Source of the DNA: Gammaproteobacteria bacterium RIFCSPHIGHO2_12_FULL_41_20
GTDB lineage: Bacteria; Pseudomonadota; Gammaproteobacteria; DSM-16500
DNA: 64,000 bases
Assembly: GCA_001801575.1 (NCBI GenBank)
Contig: MGYC01000008.1
Location: forward strand, 1 to 64,000
Direction of reading: 5' to 3'
Under the pieces are notes generated by a model that saw nothing but the letters and a program-made list of their open reading frames with translations, searched no databases and had not been told where the DNA came from. This document shows positions 33,204 through 43,006 of the stretch, in pieces. Position 1 is the first letter of the stretch. Each line of letters opens with the position of its first letter. A program made the position numbers and the translations under genes.

Positions 33204-35321
33204 ATGTTAATTTCACAGAAATTAATGGAATTATCAAAGCGAAGCTTTTTACCAACATTTTTCTATTTTCTTGACCAATTAAAGATTACTAAAAAAATTC
33301 GTTCGCACGGGCGTATTATTGCTACTGTTTATGATTTATGTGCCGTTATGATAGCGTGGGCATTCGCCTACTGGGTTATCATCGCGACTATGGCAGATCT
33401 TACTGTTGTTTCTTACTCCTTAGGAGCGCAAGCTAATAACATAGATAAAACAGCAATAAATTTTTCATTAATTTTTATTTATTGGAAACCTATTCTTACA
33501 AGTTTATGTTTAATATTGCCCACCCAATTTTTAATATTTAGATTGTTCGGCTTATATCGTGGTTTTTGGCGCTTCGCCTCTGTACAAGATCTAGGTAAAA
33601 TTTGTTATGTCTCAATATGGGGCTGCATTATCGCCTGGGTTACATTAAGAATTACCACAGGAAACTTTCTGGGAATTAGCTTAGTAGAAAAAATCTCCTT
33701 TATACCCGCTTCATCTTATATTACTTTATTTCCAAGATATATTATCGCTTTACTTTACAGTATATTTTTGGCTGGCCTTTTGTCTTCAGCACGATTATTA
33801 GTACGCTTTACTAAAGATTATAAACAATCATATTATAATTATAAACGCGTTATTATTGTTGGCGCAGGAAATGCTGGGGAAGGATTGGTACGTGATTTAT
33901 TACGTGATAATAGTCATCATTATAATCCCGCCGCATTCATTGATGATGATATCAAAAAAAATGGTCGTGAAATCCACGGTGTTCGGGTTGTCGGCGCTAC
34001 TAAAGATTTACCTACCATTATCTCCAAGTATCATGCGGACTTAGTACTCATTGCGATTCCTTCTGCCTCCTCTGCAAATATGCGTACCGTAGTAGATCTT
34101 TGTACAAAAGCCAACGTGCCTTGTTATACACTACCAGGAATTAAAGATTTAGCGAACGGTCGTGTTAGTATTAGTATTTTACGTAGTATTTCCCTAGAAG
34201 ACTTATTAGGCCGCTATCCCGTGACTTGTCCATGGTCTGAAGTCCGGTCCAATTTAAAGAATAAAACCATTTTAATTACAGGTGGTGGTGGATCTATAGG
34301 TTCAGAGATAAGTAGACAAGTTGCATCTATAAATGAGATAGCTCACCTCGTCATCATAGATAATAATGAATACAATCTTTATTCTATTGACATGGAATTG
34401 CGCAAAAATTTTCCTTCATGTTCATTGCACACCGTTTTATTAAGCATAACTGATCGCATTGGTATCCAAATATTATTAAATAAATATCGCCCTAATCTAA
34501 TTTTTCATGCAGCAGCTTATAAACATGTTCCTTTGCTAGAACATCAACCACGCACGGCTATTTATAATAATATTGTTGGCACACGTATTATTGCTGAAGA
34601 AGCAATCGAAGCTAGCGTAGAAAAATTTGTTCTTATTTCAACAGATAAAGCAGTTAATCCTAGTAACATCATGGGGGCAACAAAAAGAGCTGCTGAGTAT
34701 TTTTGTCAAGGGTTAAATCATTACACCCAAGTTACCCGATTCATTACTGTACGGTTTGGCAATGTTCTCAATTCCGCTGGTAGTGTCGTACCTTTATTTA
34801 GAAAGCAAATTGAAGAAGGTGGTCCCGTTACAGTAACTCACCCAGAAATCACCCGATTCTTTATGACTATTCCCGAAGCCTCACAACTTATTTTACAAGC
34901 AACTTTTTTAGGACAAGGCGGAGAGATTTTTGTATTAGACATGGGCGAACCCGTTAAGATTAGCTACTTAGCTGAGCAAATGATAAAATTAGCAGGCAAA
35001 GTAGTTAATCAAGATATTAAAATTACTTATACAGGATTAAGACCTGGTGAAAAATTGTATGAAGAATGTTTTTATTCTCATGAAACATTACAACCTACTC
35101 CCTACAAAAAAATCTTACAAACAAAATCACAATACAGAGATTTTAATGATATAAAATCAATATATACCCAATTGGAAAAACTATGCCTAACTAAGTATGT
35201 TGATAATTTTGAATTAATTCGGTTATTAAAAACACTGGTATCAGAATATAAAATAGCCACTGAAGTCACACCATCTGGTGATGATAAAATCGCCATACCT
35301 ATTACACTTCAGGATACTTAG
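33204..35321 (+). CDS. PglF/WbpM/CapD-type UDP-sugar 4,6-dehydratase (membrane form)
   Basis: About 705 residues (a TTG two codons earlier is also open). Four hydrophobic helices lie in the first 210 residues (VYDLCAVMIAWAFAYWVII and others). A first nucleotide-binding domain follows (VIIVGAGNAGEGLVRDLL), then the catalytic SDR domain with ILITGGGGSIGSEISRQ, FHAAAYKHVPLLEHQP, STDKAVNPSNIMGATKR and LRPGEKLYEE. The active site has Met-x3-Lys instead of Tyr-x3-Lys, as in WbpM-type enzymes. These make UDP-4-keto-6-deoxy-GlcNAc, the start of QuiNAc, FucNAc or bacillosamine. It is somewhat longer than usual (about 600-665). It is the third such dehydratase here, with PseB and LegB. Confidence 0.9.
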   Translation: MLISQKLMELSKRSFLPTFFYFLDQLKITKKIRSHGRIIATVYDLCAVMIAWAFAYWVIIATMADLTVVSYSLGAQANNIDKTAINFSLIFIYWKPILTSLCLILPTQFLIFRLFGLYRGFWRFASVQDLGKICYVSIWGCIIAWVTLRITTGNFLGISLVEKISFIPASSYITLFPRYIIALLYSIFLAGLLSSARLLVRFTKDYKQSYYNYKRVIIVGAGNAGEGLVRDLLRDNSHHYNPAAFIDDDIKKNGREIHGVRVVGATKDLPTIISKYHADLVLIAIPSASSANMRTVVDLCTKANVPCYTLPGIKDLANGRVSISILRSISLEDLLGRYPVTCPWSEVRSNLKNKTILITGGGGSIGSEISRQVASINEIAHLVIIDNNEYNLYSIDMELRKNFPSCSLHTVLLSITDRIGIQILLNKYRPNLIFHAAAYKHVPLLEHQPRTAIYNNIVGTRIIAEEAIEASVEKFVLISTDKAVNPSNIMGATKRAAEYFCQGLNHYTQVTRFITVRFGNVLNSAGSVVPLFRKQIEEGGPVTVTHPEITRFFMTIPEASQLILQATFLGQGGEIFVLDMGEPVKISYLAEQMIKLAGKVVNQDIKITYTGLRPGEKLYEECFYSHETLQPTPYKKILQTKSQYRDFNDIKSIYTQLEKLCLTKYVDNFELIRLLKTLVSEYKIATEVTPSGDDKIAIPITLQDT

Positions 35322-35373
35322 CGTTTAAAATTTATAGAATGTCAGATGAGGCAGATGATTATGGAAAAATATT

Positions 35374-36114
35374 ATGTCATCCCAAAAAATTGCTTTAATT
35401 ACTGGTAGCTCACAAGGCTTAGGATTTGAGCTTGCAAAATCTCTTGATCGAAATAATATGCGTTTAATTCTAACAGGTCGATCTTTACCAAAATTGAAAG
35501 CGCTTCTCCAACAACTTTCCTCTAAAAAAACACATGTAATCTTTCATGGAGACTTAACGGATGATACTGAACTGCAAAAAATGATAGATAACATAAAAAA
35601 TCAACAAATATACCCTAACATCATTATTCATAGCCTAGGAAAAAGCTTCGAGGGAGATGAATTCCCTGTAAAAAAAGATATACTTAGAAAATCCATGCAA
35701 ATTAACCTCGAAATAGCTTTAGAGCTTAACAATGCTTTTCTACCTTACATGATGCAAAACCAATTCGGTCGAATCGTCCACATTAGCTCTGATGGTAGTT
35801 TAACTGGAAGATGTGCTCCAGCTTACGCAGCCGCAAAATCCGCTGTAAATGCTTATGTTAAAAGTGCTGCTCGATATTACACTAAATATAATGTTATGCT
35901 TTGCGCGGTATTGCCCAATGTATTTGAACATGAAAATAGTGCATGGGCAGAAAAAAAGCGTCTTCAACCGGAATATTATCAACAACGAATCTCACAAATG
36001 CCAATGGGCCGCTTTGCCCATCCTGCTGAAATAGCAAGCTATGTAACAGATTTGGTATGTAATCAAAGCATCATGTGTGCAGGTAGTTTAATACAATTAA
36101 CCGGAGGTTATTGA
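35374..36114 (+). CDS. short-chain dehydrogenase/reductase, flagellin-glycan/nonulosonate type
   Basis: The 246-residue classical SDR has IALITGSSQGLGFELAKSL, FHGDLTDD, IIHSLGKSFEGDEF (in place of the common NNAG), and VHISSDGSLTGRCAPAYAAAKSAV with catalytic Ser and YxxxK. The C-terminal GGY closes the fold. It opens a four-gene run with a Gfo/Idh oxidoreductase, LegF and a second SDR. SDRs of this kind are linked to nonulosonate cytidylyltransferases in other loci, where their exact step is often unproven. It may reduce or oxidise a precursor or a side chain of the nonulosonate. Confidence 0.78.
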   Translation: MSSQKIALITGSSQGLGFELAKSLDRNNMRLILTGRSLPKLKALLQQLSSKKTHVIFHGDLTDDTELQKMIDNIKNQQIYPNIIIHSLGKSFEGDEFPVKKDILRKSMQINLEIALELNNAFLPYMMQNQFGRIVHISSDGSLTGRCAPAYAAAKSAVNAYVKSAARYYTKYNVMLCAVLPNVFEHENSAWAEKKRLQPEYYQQRISQMPMGRFAHPAEIASYVTDLVCNQSIMCAGSLIQLTGGY

Positions 36115-36120
36115 ATCAAT

Positions 36121-37032
36121 ATGCGATGCTTAATCATCGGGTATGGGTCAATTGGCAAAAAACATACGCAAATTTTAAAAAATCTAGGATGTGATGTTTC
36201 TTTAGTTACCTCACAAAAAAAATTGGAGTATAAGTACTACTCAACAATTGAAGAAGCTTTAGAAAAAAAACATTTTGATTATATCATCATTTCAAATCCA
36301 ACCCATAAACACTACGAGGCCTTAATAAAATTAATTCAATATGATTATCGCGGTATTGTATTAGTTGAAAAACCATTATTTTCAACAGCAATGCCATTGT
36401 CAAAAAACAATATTGCGAAAATTCTTGTTGCTTATAACTTACGATTTCATGAATTATTAAATCATGCTAAGAAACTTATTAGGGACGAAAAGCTTCTTAC
36501 CTTTTCTGCTTATGTTGGTTCTTATTTACCCGCATGGCGTCAAAAAATTGACTATCAAAATTGTTATTCAGCAAAAAAAGAATATGGAGGTGGTGCTCTT
36601 AGAGATTTAAGCCATGAATTAGATTGCTGTATATGGTTTTGCGGTCCCAGTCTTGAATTAACCTCATTAGGTGGTCATTTTAGTCCACTTGAAATCACTA
36701 GTGATGACTCTTACTCTATTCTCATGAAAAATACACATTGTCCTATGGCAAACTTACAAATGAATTATTTAGATCGACATCCACATCGTAATATTATTAT
36801 TAATACAACTCATCAATCACTTTTTATCGATTTAATTAATGGTCTATTATATGTGAACGGTAATATAATAATTAACTCAGCAGGAATATCAGAAACCTAT
36901 ATCAAACAACATCTGGCTGTACTTAACGGAGAATTTGATAATTTCTGTGATTATGAGCATGGTCTGTATTTAGTTAAATTAATTGATATAATTGAATACG
37001 CAAATATCTCTCAAACCTGGGTAAAAGTATGA
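36121..37032 (+). CDS. Gfo/Idh/MocA-family oxidoreductase
   Basis: The 303-residue protein begins MRCLIIGYGSIGKKHTQIL, an NAD(P) fold, and has ISNPTHKHYEALI and the family signature VEKPLFS. The substrate domain carries EYGGGALRDLSHELDCCIW with the conserved His. Gfo/Idh enzymes oxidise or reduce sugar hydroxyls. It begins 4 bases after the SDR stop and overlaps the LegF start by 4 bases, so it belongs to the nonulosonate-associated run. A role in modifying the legionaminate side chain is inferred from position only. Confidence 0.82.
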   Translation: MRCLIIGYGSIGKKHTQILKNLGCDVSLVTSQKKLEYKYYSTIEEALEKKHFDYIIISNPTHKHYEALIKLIQYDYRGIVLVEKPLFSTAMPLSKNNIAKILVAYNLRFHELLNHAKKLIRDEKLLTFSAYVGSYLPAWRQKIDYQNCYSAKKEYGGGALRDLSHELDCCIWFCGPSLELTSLGGHFSPLEITSDDSYSILMKNTHCPMANLQMNYLDRHPHRNIIINTTHQSLFIDLINGLLYVNGNIIINSAGISETYIKQHLAVLNGEFDNFCDYEHGLYLVKLIDIIEYANISQTWVKV

Positions 37033-37733
37033 ATGTAATATGCACAATCTGCGCCCGGGGTGGCTCTACAGGCCTTAAAAATAAAAATATTCTTCGATTG
37101 CGCGGGAAGCCACTTATTGCACATAGTATTATTCAAGCAAAAAAAACACAACTGTTCTTCCCAATTATTGTTAGTAGTGATTCTCCAGTTATACGAAAAA
37201 CCGCCCTTCTGTGGGGGGCTGATCATGTAATTGATCGCCCGACAGATTTAGCAACAGCAACAGCACCCAAACTACCTGTTATACAACATGCAGTACTAGA
37301 AGCAGAACGTGTTTTTGAAAAAAAGGTTGATTTTGTTGTGGACTTAGATGTAACCTCACCACTTCGGTCCGTCGAAGATATTATTTTAGCATTTAATATG
37401 CTGGTTGAAAATAAAAAAGCTGAAAACGTAGTAACAGCCTATCCTTCCAGACACTCACCTTATTTTAACATGGTCGAAATCAACCAAGCCGGTTTTGCAC
37501 AATTATCAAAACAACCAGACAATTTAATTTATAGACGACAAGATGTTCCTTTAACTTACGACATGAATGCTTCGATATATGTTTGGAGACGGAACTGTTT
37601 ATTTCATTCGGAAATGGCTATATCAAATCAAACATTATTATATGTAATGCCTACAGAACGATCTATCGATATTGACTCTATAATAGATTGGAAATTTGTC
37701 AAGCTTTTAGCAAAAGAAAGAAAGGATTTATAA
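37029..37733 (+). CDS. legF: CMP-legionaminate (N-acylneuraminate-type) cytidylyltransferase
   Basis: The 234-residue enzyme has the CTP-binding motif ICARGGSTGLKNKNIL (RGGSxG...KN), VDFVVDLDVTSPLRSVEDI, and YDMNASIYVW, with DID near the end for Mg. This is the NeuA/LegF/PtmB family that activates a nonulosonic acid as its CMP form. Given LegC, LegG and LegI downstream, legionaminic acid is the likeliest substrate. It overlaps the preceding oxidoreductase by 4 bases (ATGA) and lies one base before an SDR gene. Sialic or pseudaminic acid specificity cannot be ruled out by motif. Confidence 0.85.
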   Translation: MNVICTICARGGSTGLKNKNILRLRGKPLIAHSIIQAKKTQLFFPIIVSSDSPVIRKTALLWGADHVIDRPTDLATATAPKLPVIQHAVLEAERVFEKKVDFVVDLDVTSPLRSVEDIILAFNMLVENKKAENVVTAYPSRHSPYFNMVEINQAGFAQLSKQPDNLIYRRQDVPLTYDMNASIYVWRRNCLFHSEMAISNQTLLYVMPTERSIDIDSIIDWKFVKLLAKERKDL

Positions 37734-37734
37734 A

Positions 37735-38550
37735 ATGGGTTTCTATCAACAATTATTTAGATTGGACGGCAAAGTTGCGATAGTGACAGGTGCTGCTGGT
37801 ATTTTAGGTTCAGAATTTTGTAAAGCATTATGTAATTCAGGTGCAGTTGTAATTGGCATAGATATACAAGAAAAACCCCTGAATGAGTTAGTTAATGAGC
37901 TCAGTAATCACTATGGTGATCATAGGATTTATGGTTTTGTTTGTGACATTACACAGCAAGGTAAAATAAAAAAAACAATTTATGAGATTATAAAACAATT
38001 TTCAAAAGTTGATATTTTATTAAATAATGCAGTTGCTAGACCAGCGGACTTTAATTCGGCATGTTTCCTCGAGTATTCATTAACAACGTGGCGGGAAGTA
38101 ATGTCTGTCAATATCGATGGTATGTTTATGATGGCACAAGCGGTGGGAAAGCATATGCTCGATAATCGACAAGGAGTAATTTTGCAAACTAGTTCTATTT
38201 ATAGCCTATTAGCACCAGATCATCGAATTTATTCAGGCGGAGAATATGCCGGAAAAGCAATGGGAACCCCCGCTGTGTATACCACTTCGAAAGCTGGCGT
38301 AATTGGGTTAACAAAACACCTTGCCACCTTATGGGCTGAACACGGTATACGTGTAAACGCGCTTTGCCCTGGTGGCGTTGCCAGTGGTCAAAACAAAAAA
38401 TTTAATGAAAAGTACTCTTCACGTGTGCCTATGGGAAGAATGGCAAAAAAAACAGAAATTGCAGGACCTATGTTATTTTTGGTTAGTGATGCTGCAAGTT
38501 ATATTACGGGACAAGTATTCTATGTAGACGGTGGCTTATCCACATGGTGA
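37735..38550 (+). CDS. short-chain dehydrogenase, PtmA-like
   Basis: The 271-residue SDR has VAIVTGAAGILGSEFCKAL, DILLNNAVARPADF, ILQTSSIYSLLAPDHRIYSG, the catalytic YTTSKAGVIGL and LCPGGV, ending in the usual GQVFYVDGG. Similar SDRs (PtmA in Campylobacter) occur beside the CMP-legionaminate synthetase gene, and their loss affects nonulosonate modification. Its place one base after LegF fits that association. The exact redox step is not established. AAGGA precedes the ATG. It is the last gene before a gap of about 330 bases. Confidence 0.8.
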   Translation: MGFYQQLFRLDGKVAIVTGAAGILGSEFCKALCNSGAVVIGIDIQEKPLNELVNELSNHYGDHRIYGFVCDITQQGKIKKTIYEIIKQFSKVDILLNNAVARPADFNSACFLEYSLTTWREVMSVNIDGMFMMAQAVGKHMLDNRQGVILQTSSIYSLLAPDHRIYSGGEYAGKAMGTPAVYTTSKAGVIGLTKHLATLWAEHGIRVNALCPGGVASGQNKKFNEKYSSRVPMGRMAKKTEIAGPMLFLVSDAASYITGQVFYVDGGLSTW

Positions 38551-38879
38551 TATTACTTTAACCTGAGTTTTGGGTTTTATCTTACTAAAAATGGCTTCGT
38601 TTGATCCACCGCTATATCATCCGGAAGATTGTATGGTCTACTTGCTGAAAGATTCTTTTAGCAACTACGTGTCGGTGATAATTTGCCCATCCTCTAATTT
38701 TTGAGTTGAGTTTTCTTACCAGCTCGCCTGTTTTTGCTCAATAGGACATTACAACATTGCTGCTACAACTGCATAAAAATAGATTGAATCTTCTATAAAG
38801 GATTGTTAAACTCCGGCCTAATTAGGAATTTAGAACGATAGCTGATGATTTGACATTTTCTATCCTAAAGGATTATCTT
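38551..38879. other. gap without a supported gene
   Basis: About 330 bases separate the SDR stop from the amidotransferase start. I see a short frame at 38591-38704 (MASFDPPLYHPEDC and onward) that weakly recalls the start of some transposases but is too short to support. The 10-base palindrome CCTAATTAGG is at 38817-38826. AAAGGA eight bases before the ATG at 38880 is the ribosome site of the next gene. Confidence 0.4.
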
Positions 38880-40259
38880 ATGGATAAAATTACCTATCCT
38901 GAACAAATCGATTTAACTTTATTTGGCCCTGAGCAAAAAAGTTTTGAAGTGAAATATGGATTACCAAAAGAAGTCAAATTCTGTAAAAATTGTGTGATAT
39001 CAAACCAACGACCCAATTCTGCTGTTGAATATCAACATACAAACCATACAACCAAAAAAACTATTTTTTTTGATCAAGATGGCATTTGTGATGCTTGTCT
39101 TTATACGCAGAAGAAACAAAAAACAATTTCTTGGAATGGTAGAGAAAAAGAGTTACAAGAATTATGTGATAAACATCGCAGCAAAGATGGATCATATGAT
39201 TGTATTGTGCCGGGTTCAGGTGGAAAAGATAGTTTTTACGCGGCACATATTTTAAAAAATAAATATAAAATGCATCCATTAACAATAACGTGGGCGCCTC
39301 ACATTTATACAGATTGGGGTTATAAAAATTTCCAGGCGTGGATACATGCGGGGCATGATAACCATTGTGTCACACCAAATGGAAGGGTACATCGGTTATT
39401 GACCCGTCTTTCGTTAGAGAAAATATTGCATCCATTTCAACCTTTTGTAATAGGACAAAAATCATTAGCTCCAAAGATTGCTAGTTTGTTTAATGTTCCG
39501 CTTATAATTTATGGTGAAAATGAAGCTGAATACGGGAACCCAAAAAATGATGCGGAAAAGGCTACCAGAGATAATTCTTACTTTGTAATGAAGAATAAAA
39601 ACCAGATATATCTTGGCGGGGTATCTGTGGCAGAGCTGATCGAGTCATTCGGATTGACTCAGCATGACTTATTGCCTTATCTTCCTGCTGATCCGAATGA
39701 GATTCAGGAAAAAAAAATTGAAGTTCACTATCTCGGATATTATTTAAAATGGCATCCGCAAAGTTGTTATTATTATGCTGTTGAACATGGCGGGTTTCAG
39801 GCTTCTCCAGAACGTACATCAGGTACCTATAGCAAATATAACAGCATAGATGACAAGATAGATGATTTTCATTATTACACAACATTAAGCAAATTTGGTA
39901 TTGGTCGTGCTACCTATGATGCTGCTCAAGAAATTCGATCGGGTGATATAACACGAGAAGAAGGAGTTGCTTTAGTTAAACGCTATGATCAAGAATTTCC
40001 AAGCAGATTTTCTGATGAGATATTTTGCTATCTCAGTATTAATGAAAAAGAATTTCCTATCGCTTCTAAAATGTTTGAACAGCCAATTTTTGATAAAAAT
40101 TATTTTATAAGATTGGTAGATACATTTCGTTCACCACATTTATGGAAATATGAAAATGGTCAGTGGGCTTTAAGACACACTGTTTGGGAAACACCCATGT
40201 ATATAGATAGAGATTTAGATTTTGAAAAACGCAAGATTAATAGCACGATTGGATATTAA
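38880..40259 (+). CDS. N-acetyl-sugar amidotransferase (WbpG/PseA-like, acetamidino formation)
   Basis: About 459 residues from the ATG at 38880 (AAAGGA eight bases upstream; the longer frame would need TTG at 38850). The N-terminus has a zinc-type cysteine set (FCKNCVISNQRP and later CDACLYTQ). An ATP-pyrophosphatase loop follows in CIVPGSGGKDSFYAAHIL, then YPLTIT-like TWAPHIYTDWG. This family uses ammonia from a HisH/HisF pair to turn an N-acetyl into an acetamidino group. HisF and HisH follow with overlaps, completing the trio. In L. pneumophila such a trio is linked to 5-acetamidino legionaminic acid. Confidence 0.9.
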   Translation: MDKITYPEQIDLTLFGPEQKSFEVKYGLPKEVKFCKNCVISNQRPNSAVEYQHTNHTTKKTIFFDQDGICDACLYTQKKQKTISWNGREKELQELCDKHRSKDGSYDCIVPGSGGKDSFYAAHILKNKYKMHPLTITWAPHIYTDWGYKNFQAWIHAGHDNHCVTPNGRVHRLLTRLSLEKILHPFQPFVIGQKSLAPKIASLFNVPLIIYGENEAEYGNPKNDAEKATRDNSYFVMKNKNQIYLGGVSVAELIESFGLTQHDLLPYLPADPNEIQEKKIEVHYLGYYLKWHPQSCYYYAVEHGGFQASPERTSGTYSKYNSIDDKIDDFHYYTTLSKFGIGRATYDAAQEIRSGDITREEGVALVKRYDQEFPSRFSDEIFCYLSINEKEFPIASKMFEQPIFDKNYFIRLVDTFRSPHLWKYENGQWALRHTVWETPMYIDRDLDFEKRKINSTIGY

Positions 40260-41025
40260 AGGACCTAATTTAATAAAAGGTATCCATCTCGAGGGGTTGC
40301 GAGTAGTGGGCGATCCTCACCAATTTGCTCTAAAATATTATGATGCTGGAATTGATGAAATAATTTATCTTGACATTGTTGCAAGCCTTTATCAGCGCAA
40401 TAAACTTTCTGATATTATAGAAAAAACAGTACAAGATGTTTTTATTCCTATAACTGTAGGTGGTGGTTTGCGAACTATTGATGACATAAAACATGTTCTG
40501 CGTTGCGGCGCAGATAAGGTTGCTATTAATACAGCTGCGACTAAAAGACCTGAATTAATTCAAGAAGTTGCTAAAAAATTCGGGTCACAATGTATAGTGC
40601 TTTCAATTGAAGCAAAAAGAAATGGTCCGGATAAATGGGAAGTTTATACAGATAATGGACGTGAACATACGGGATTGGATGTTATTGAATGGGCGAAATA
40701 TGGAGCAAGTTTAGGAGCCGGAGAGATTTTATTGACCTCTATTGATAAAGAGGGTACTCGCAAAGGTTTCGACATTGAACTAGTAACACAAGTGACTACC
40801 GCAGTTTCGATTCCTGTTATTGCAAGTGGTGGAATGGGTTCAATTGAAGATTTGATAAGCGTAATTGAAACTAGTAAAGTTGATGCTGTTGCAATGGCGG
40901 ATGTTTTACATTACAACCGCCTTTCTATACAGGAGATAAGAAAAGCTGCAGAAAGTAGAGGTTTTTGTCGACCTCGCATTTCTTTACAAAAAACACAATA
41001 TGACGAAAAAAATTACCATAGTTGA
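40222..41025 (+). CDS. hisF: HisF-like cyclase subunit of the sugar amidination system
   Basis: The 267-residue TIM barrel has the family start [56 protein letters not shown], and [10 protein letters not shown]. It begins with TTG, overlapping the amidotransferase end by 38 bases; the TTG gives exactly the N-terminus expected for HisF paralogues of polysaccharide loci. It is not the histidine-biosynthesis enzyme by context. It is expected to pass ammonia from the HisH glutaminase to the amidotransferase. The next gene overlaps its end by 26 bases. Confidence 0.88.
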   Translation: MKNARLIARLDIKGPNLIKGIHLEGLRVVGDPHQFALKYYDAGIDEIIYLDIVASLYQRNKLSDIIEKTVQDVFIPITVGGGLRTIDDIKHVLRCGADKVAINTAATKRPELIQEVAKKFGSQCIVLSIEAKRNGPDKWEVYTDNGREHTGLDVIEWAKYGASLGAGEILLTSIDKEGTRKGFDIELVTQVTTAVSIPVIASGGMGSIEDLISVIETSKVDAVAMADVLHYNRLSIQEIRKAAESRGFCRPRISLQKTQYDEKNYHS

Positions 41026-41644
41026 TTACGGTTTAGGGAATATGCTTAGCATAGGGCTTGCCGTTAAGCATTGTGGTGCTGATGCTGTTTTTAGCAATTC
41101 TCCTGCTGAGATAAAAAATGCATCCTATTTAATTCTCCCTGGTGTAGGAGCTTTTTCTGCAGGGATGGCTCAATTAAATTCGCTAGGTATAGTTGATTCA
41201 TTGCTAGAGTATGCTGAAATGGAACGCCCTTTTTTGGGTATTTGTCTTGGTATGCAAATGTTGTTAGAAAGTAGTAATGAATTTGGACATAATGCAGGAT
41301 TAGGAATTATTCCTGGAAAGGTAGAAATAATTCCTACAATCAATAATAACCACGATTTCCATAAAATTCCACATATCGGATGGAATAATTTGATTCTATC
41401 AAGCGATAAAAACACTTGGAGTGGTACCTTACTACAAAATATTGGAGTTGGTTCCTCAGTTTATTTTTTGCACTCTTATTTAACCATCCTAAAAAACGAA
41501 AAACATTGTCTTGCCAATTGCGATTATAATGGAATTAAAATCCCTGCTGTTTTAAGACGCGGGTTACTTTATGGATGCCAGTTTCATCCTGAAAAAAGTG
41601 GTAAGGTAGGATTAAAAATAATCCATGAATTCTTGAAGCTTTAA
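41000..41644 (+). CDS. hisH: HisH-like glutamine amidotransferase subunit of the sugar amidination system
   Basis: The 214-residue class I glutaminase has [30 protein letters not shown], the nucleophile elbow LGICLGMQMLLE with catalytic Cys, and the His-Glu pair in GCQFHPEKSG. It overlaps the HisF gene by 26 bases, so the pair is translationally coupled. It releases ammonia from glutamine for the acetamidino transfer. Like its partner it is a specialised paralogue, not part of a histidine operon. A perfect 36-base palindrome follows about 90 bases after the stop. Confidence 0.9.
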   Translation: MTKKITIVDYGLGNMLSIGLAVKHCGADAVFSNSPAEIKNASYLILPGVGAFSAGMAQLNSLGIVDSLLEYAEMERPFLGICLGMQMLLESSNEFGHNAGLGIIPGKVEIIPTINNNHDFHKIPHIGWNNLILSSDKNTWSGTLLQNIGVGSSVYFLHSYLTILKNEKHCLANCDYNGIKIPAVLRRGLLYGCQFHPEKSGKVGLKIIHEFLKL

Positions 41645-41737
41645 AAATAGTCGTCTGTAAAAAGGATTGCAACTCCAAAGATCAGTATGTCTAAGAAAAT
41701 GTTTGAGAGCCAGCCATTTTTCTTACATAATATTCAG

Positions 41738-41773
41738 CTTATTTATTTTCTTCAATTGAAGAAAATAAATAAG
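41738..41773. repeat. 36-base perfect palindrome between hisH and legC
   Basis: The left arm CTTATTTATTTTCTTCAA (41738-41755) is followed directly by its exact complement TTGAAGAAAATAAATAAG (41756-41773), with no mismatch. It is AT-rich and sits in the 168-base gap between the amidination trio and the legCGI run. It could form a cruciform or an RNA hairpin limiting read-through, or bind a dimeric regulator. No T-run typical of a simple terminator follows. Confidence 0.85.
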
Positions 41774-41812
41774 TATTGCAGAATGATTAACTCTTATTGA
41801 GAGTAGCGTAAT

Positions 41813-43006
41813 ATGAAAAGGCAATTAAGCATTGAAAATTTACTTCAAATTTTCAATGAATGGATAAAATTACCTTCTCTAAAAGCCTTACATGAGCCTT
41901 GTTTCAAAGGAAAAGAATGGGAGTATGTAAAACAATGCATTGATACTGGTTGGGTGTCTTCTGCTGGACAATTTGTTGATCGTTTTGAACAAGAACTTTC
42001 AGATTATACTGGATCAAAATATGCTATTGCTACCAGTAATGGCACAGCCGCACTTCATATCAGCTTTTTGTTAGCAGGCATACAACCAAAAGACGAAGTA
42101 TTAGTTCCTACTTTAACATTTGTTGGTACTTGTAATGCGATTCATTATTGTTCTGCTACGCCACATTTTGTAGATAGTGATCAAATGACTTTTGGTGTGG
42201 ATGCGCAAAAACTAGTAACTTACTTAAAAGAGATAACACAAATTAAGCAAGGTGTATGTTATAATCGATTAACTCATCGGCCTATACGCGCGCTTTGTGT
42301 GATGCATACTTTTGGCCATCCAGCAGATTTAGATTTATTATGCGAAATAGCCGACCAATATCATCTTGTTATTATTGAAGATGCAGCTGAAGCTTTAGGA
42401 ACTTATTATAAAGGCAAACATGTTGGTTATCATGGCCTGATGGGAATACTTAGCTTTAATGGTAATAAAATCGTTACTACAGGTGGTGGTGGAGCAATAC
42501 TAACTAATCATTATGACATTGCAAAAAAAGCAAAACACCTTACCACTACAGCTAAATTGCCACATCAATGGCGTTTTTACCATGATCAAGCGGGATATAA
42601 TTATAGACTCCCTAACATCAATGCTGCTTTAGGTTGTGCCCAGTTAGAACAAATTGAATATTTTTTAAAAGCAAAAAGAGCATTAGCATTCCAATATCAG
42701 CAACTATTTGCGAATATTGAAGGTGTAAATTTTGTTACTGAACCAATCTATGCAAAAAGTAATTATTGGTTAAATACCTTTCTTTTAGATGCACAATATA
42801 GTCATTTACATACTGACTTATTAAAAAATTTAAATCAAAAAAATATTAGTGTACGTCCTGCTTGGGATCTTATGCATTCTTTACCTATGTATCAACAAGC
42901 ACCCAAAATGGATTTATCCACTGCCGAAAGTTTAGCAAATCGATTAATCAATATCCCTAGTAGTGTAGTTTTAGGAGAAAAATATGTCACCTACAACTCC
43001 ATTTAA
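41813..43006 (+). CDS. legC: LegC-type UDP/GDP-4-keto-sugar aminotransferase
   Basis: The 397-residue PLP aminotransferase of the DegT family has LHEPCFKGKEWEYVKQCIDTGW and VSSAGQFVDRFE, ATSNGTAALHI, VIIEDAAEALGTYYKGK, and ILSFNGNKIVTTGGGG with the Schiff-base lysine at about residue 219. This wording is the LegC/PglE subgroup that aminates the 4-keto intermediate of the legionaminate or bacillosamine routes. LegB makes the keto sugar and LegG follows with a 23-base overlap, so the legionaminate role is favoured. The unusual insert KQGVCYNRLTHRP lies before the PLP-aspartate strand. Confidence 0.9.
   Translation: MKRQLSIENLLQIFNEWIKLPSLKALHEPCFKGKEWEYVKQCIDTGWVSSAGQFVDRFEQELSDYTGSKYAIATSNGTAALHISFLLAGIQPKDEVLVPTLTFVGTCNAIHYCSATPHFVDSDQMTFGVDAQKLVTYLKEITQIKQGVCYNRLTHRPIRALCVMHTFGHPADLDLLCEIADQYHLVIIEDAAEALGTYYKGKHVGYHGLMGILSFNGNKIVTTGGGGAILTNHYDIAKKAKHLTTTAKLPHQWRFYHDQAGYNYRLPNINAALGCAQLEQIEYFLKAKRALAFQYQQLFANIEGVNFVTEPIYAKSNYWLNTFLLDAQYSHLHTDLLKNLNQKNISVRPAWDLMHSLPMYQQAPKMDLSTAESLANRLINIPSSVVLGEKYVTYNSI

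Noticed and set aside
38591-38704. 37-codon frame resembling a transposase start (DPPLYHPED)
   Set aside because: The resemblance is limited to a few residues and the frame stops early; not enough to call an IS relic.
40222-41644. Histidine biosynthesis operon
   Set aside because: Only HisF and HisH paralogues occur, overlapping a sugar amidotransferase and followed by leg genes; no other his gene is present.
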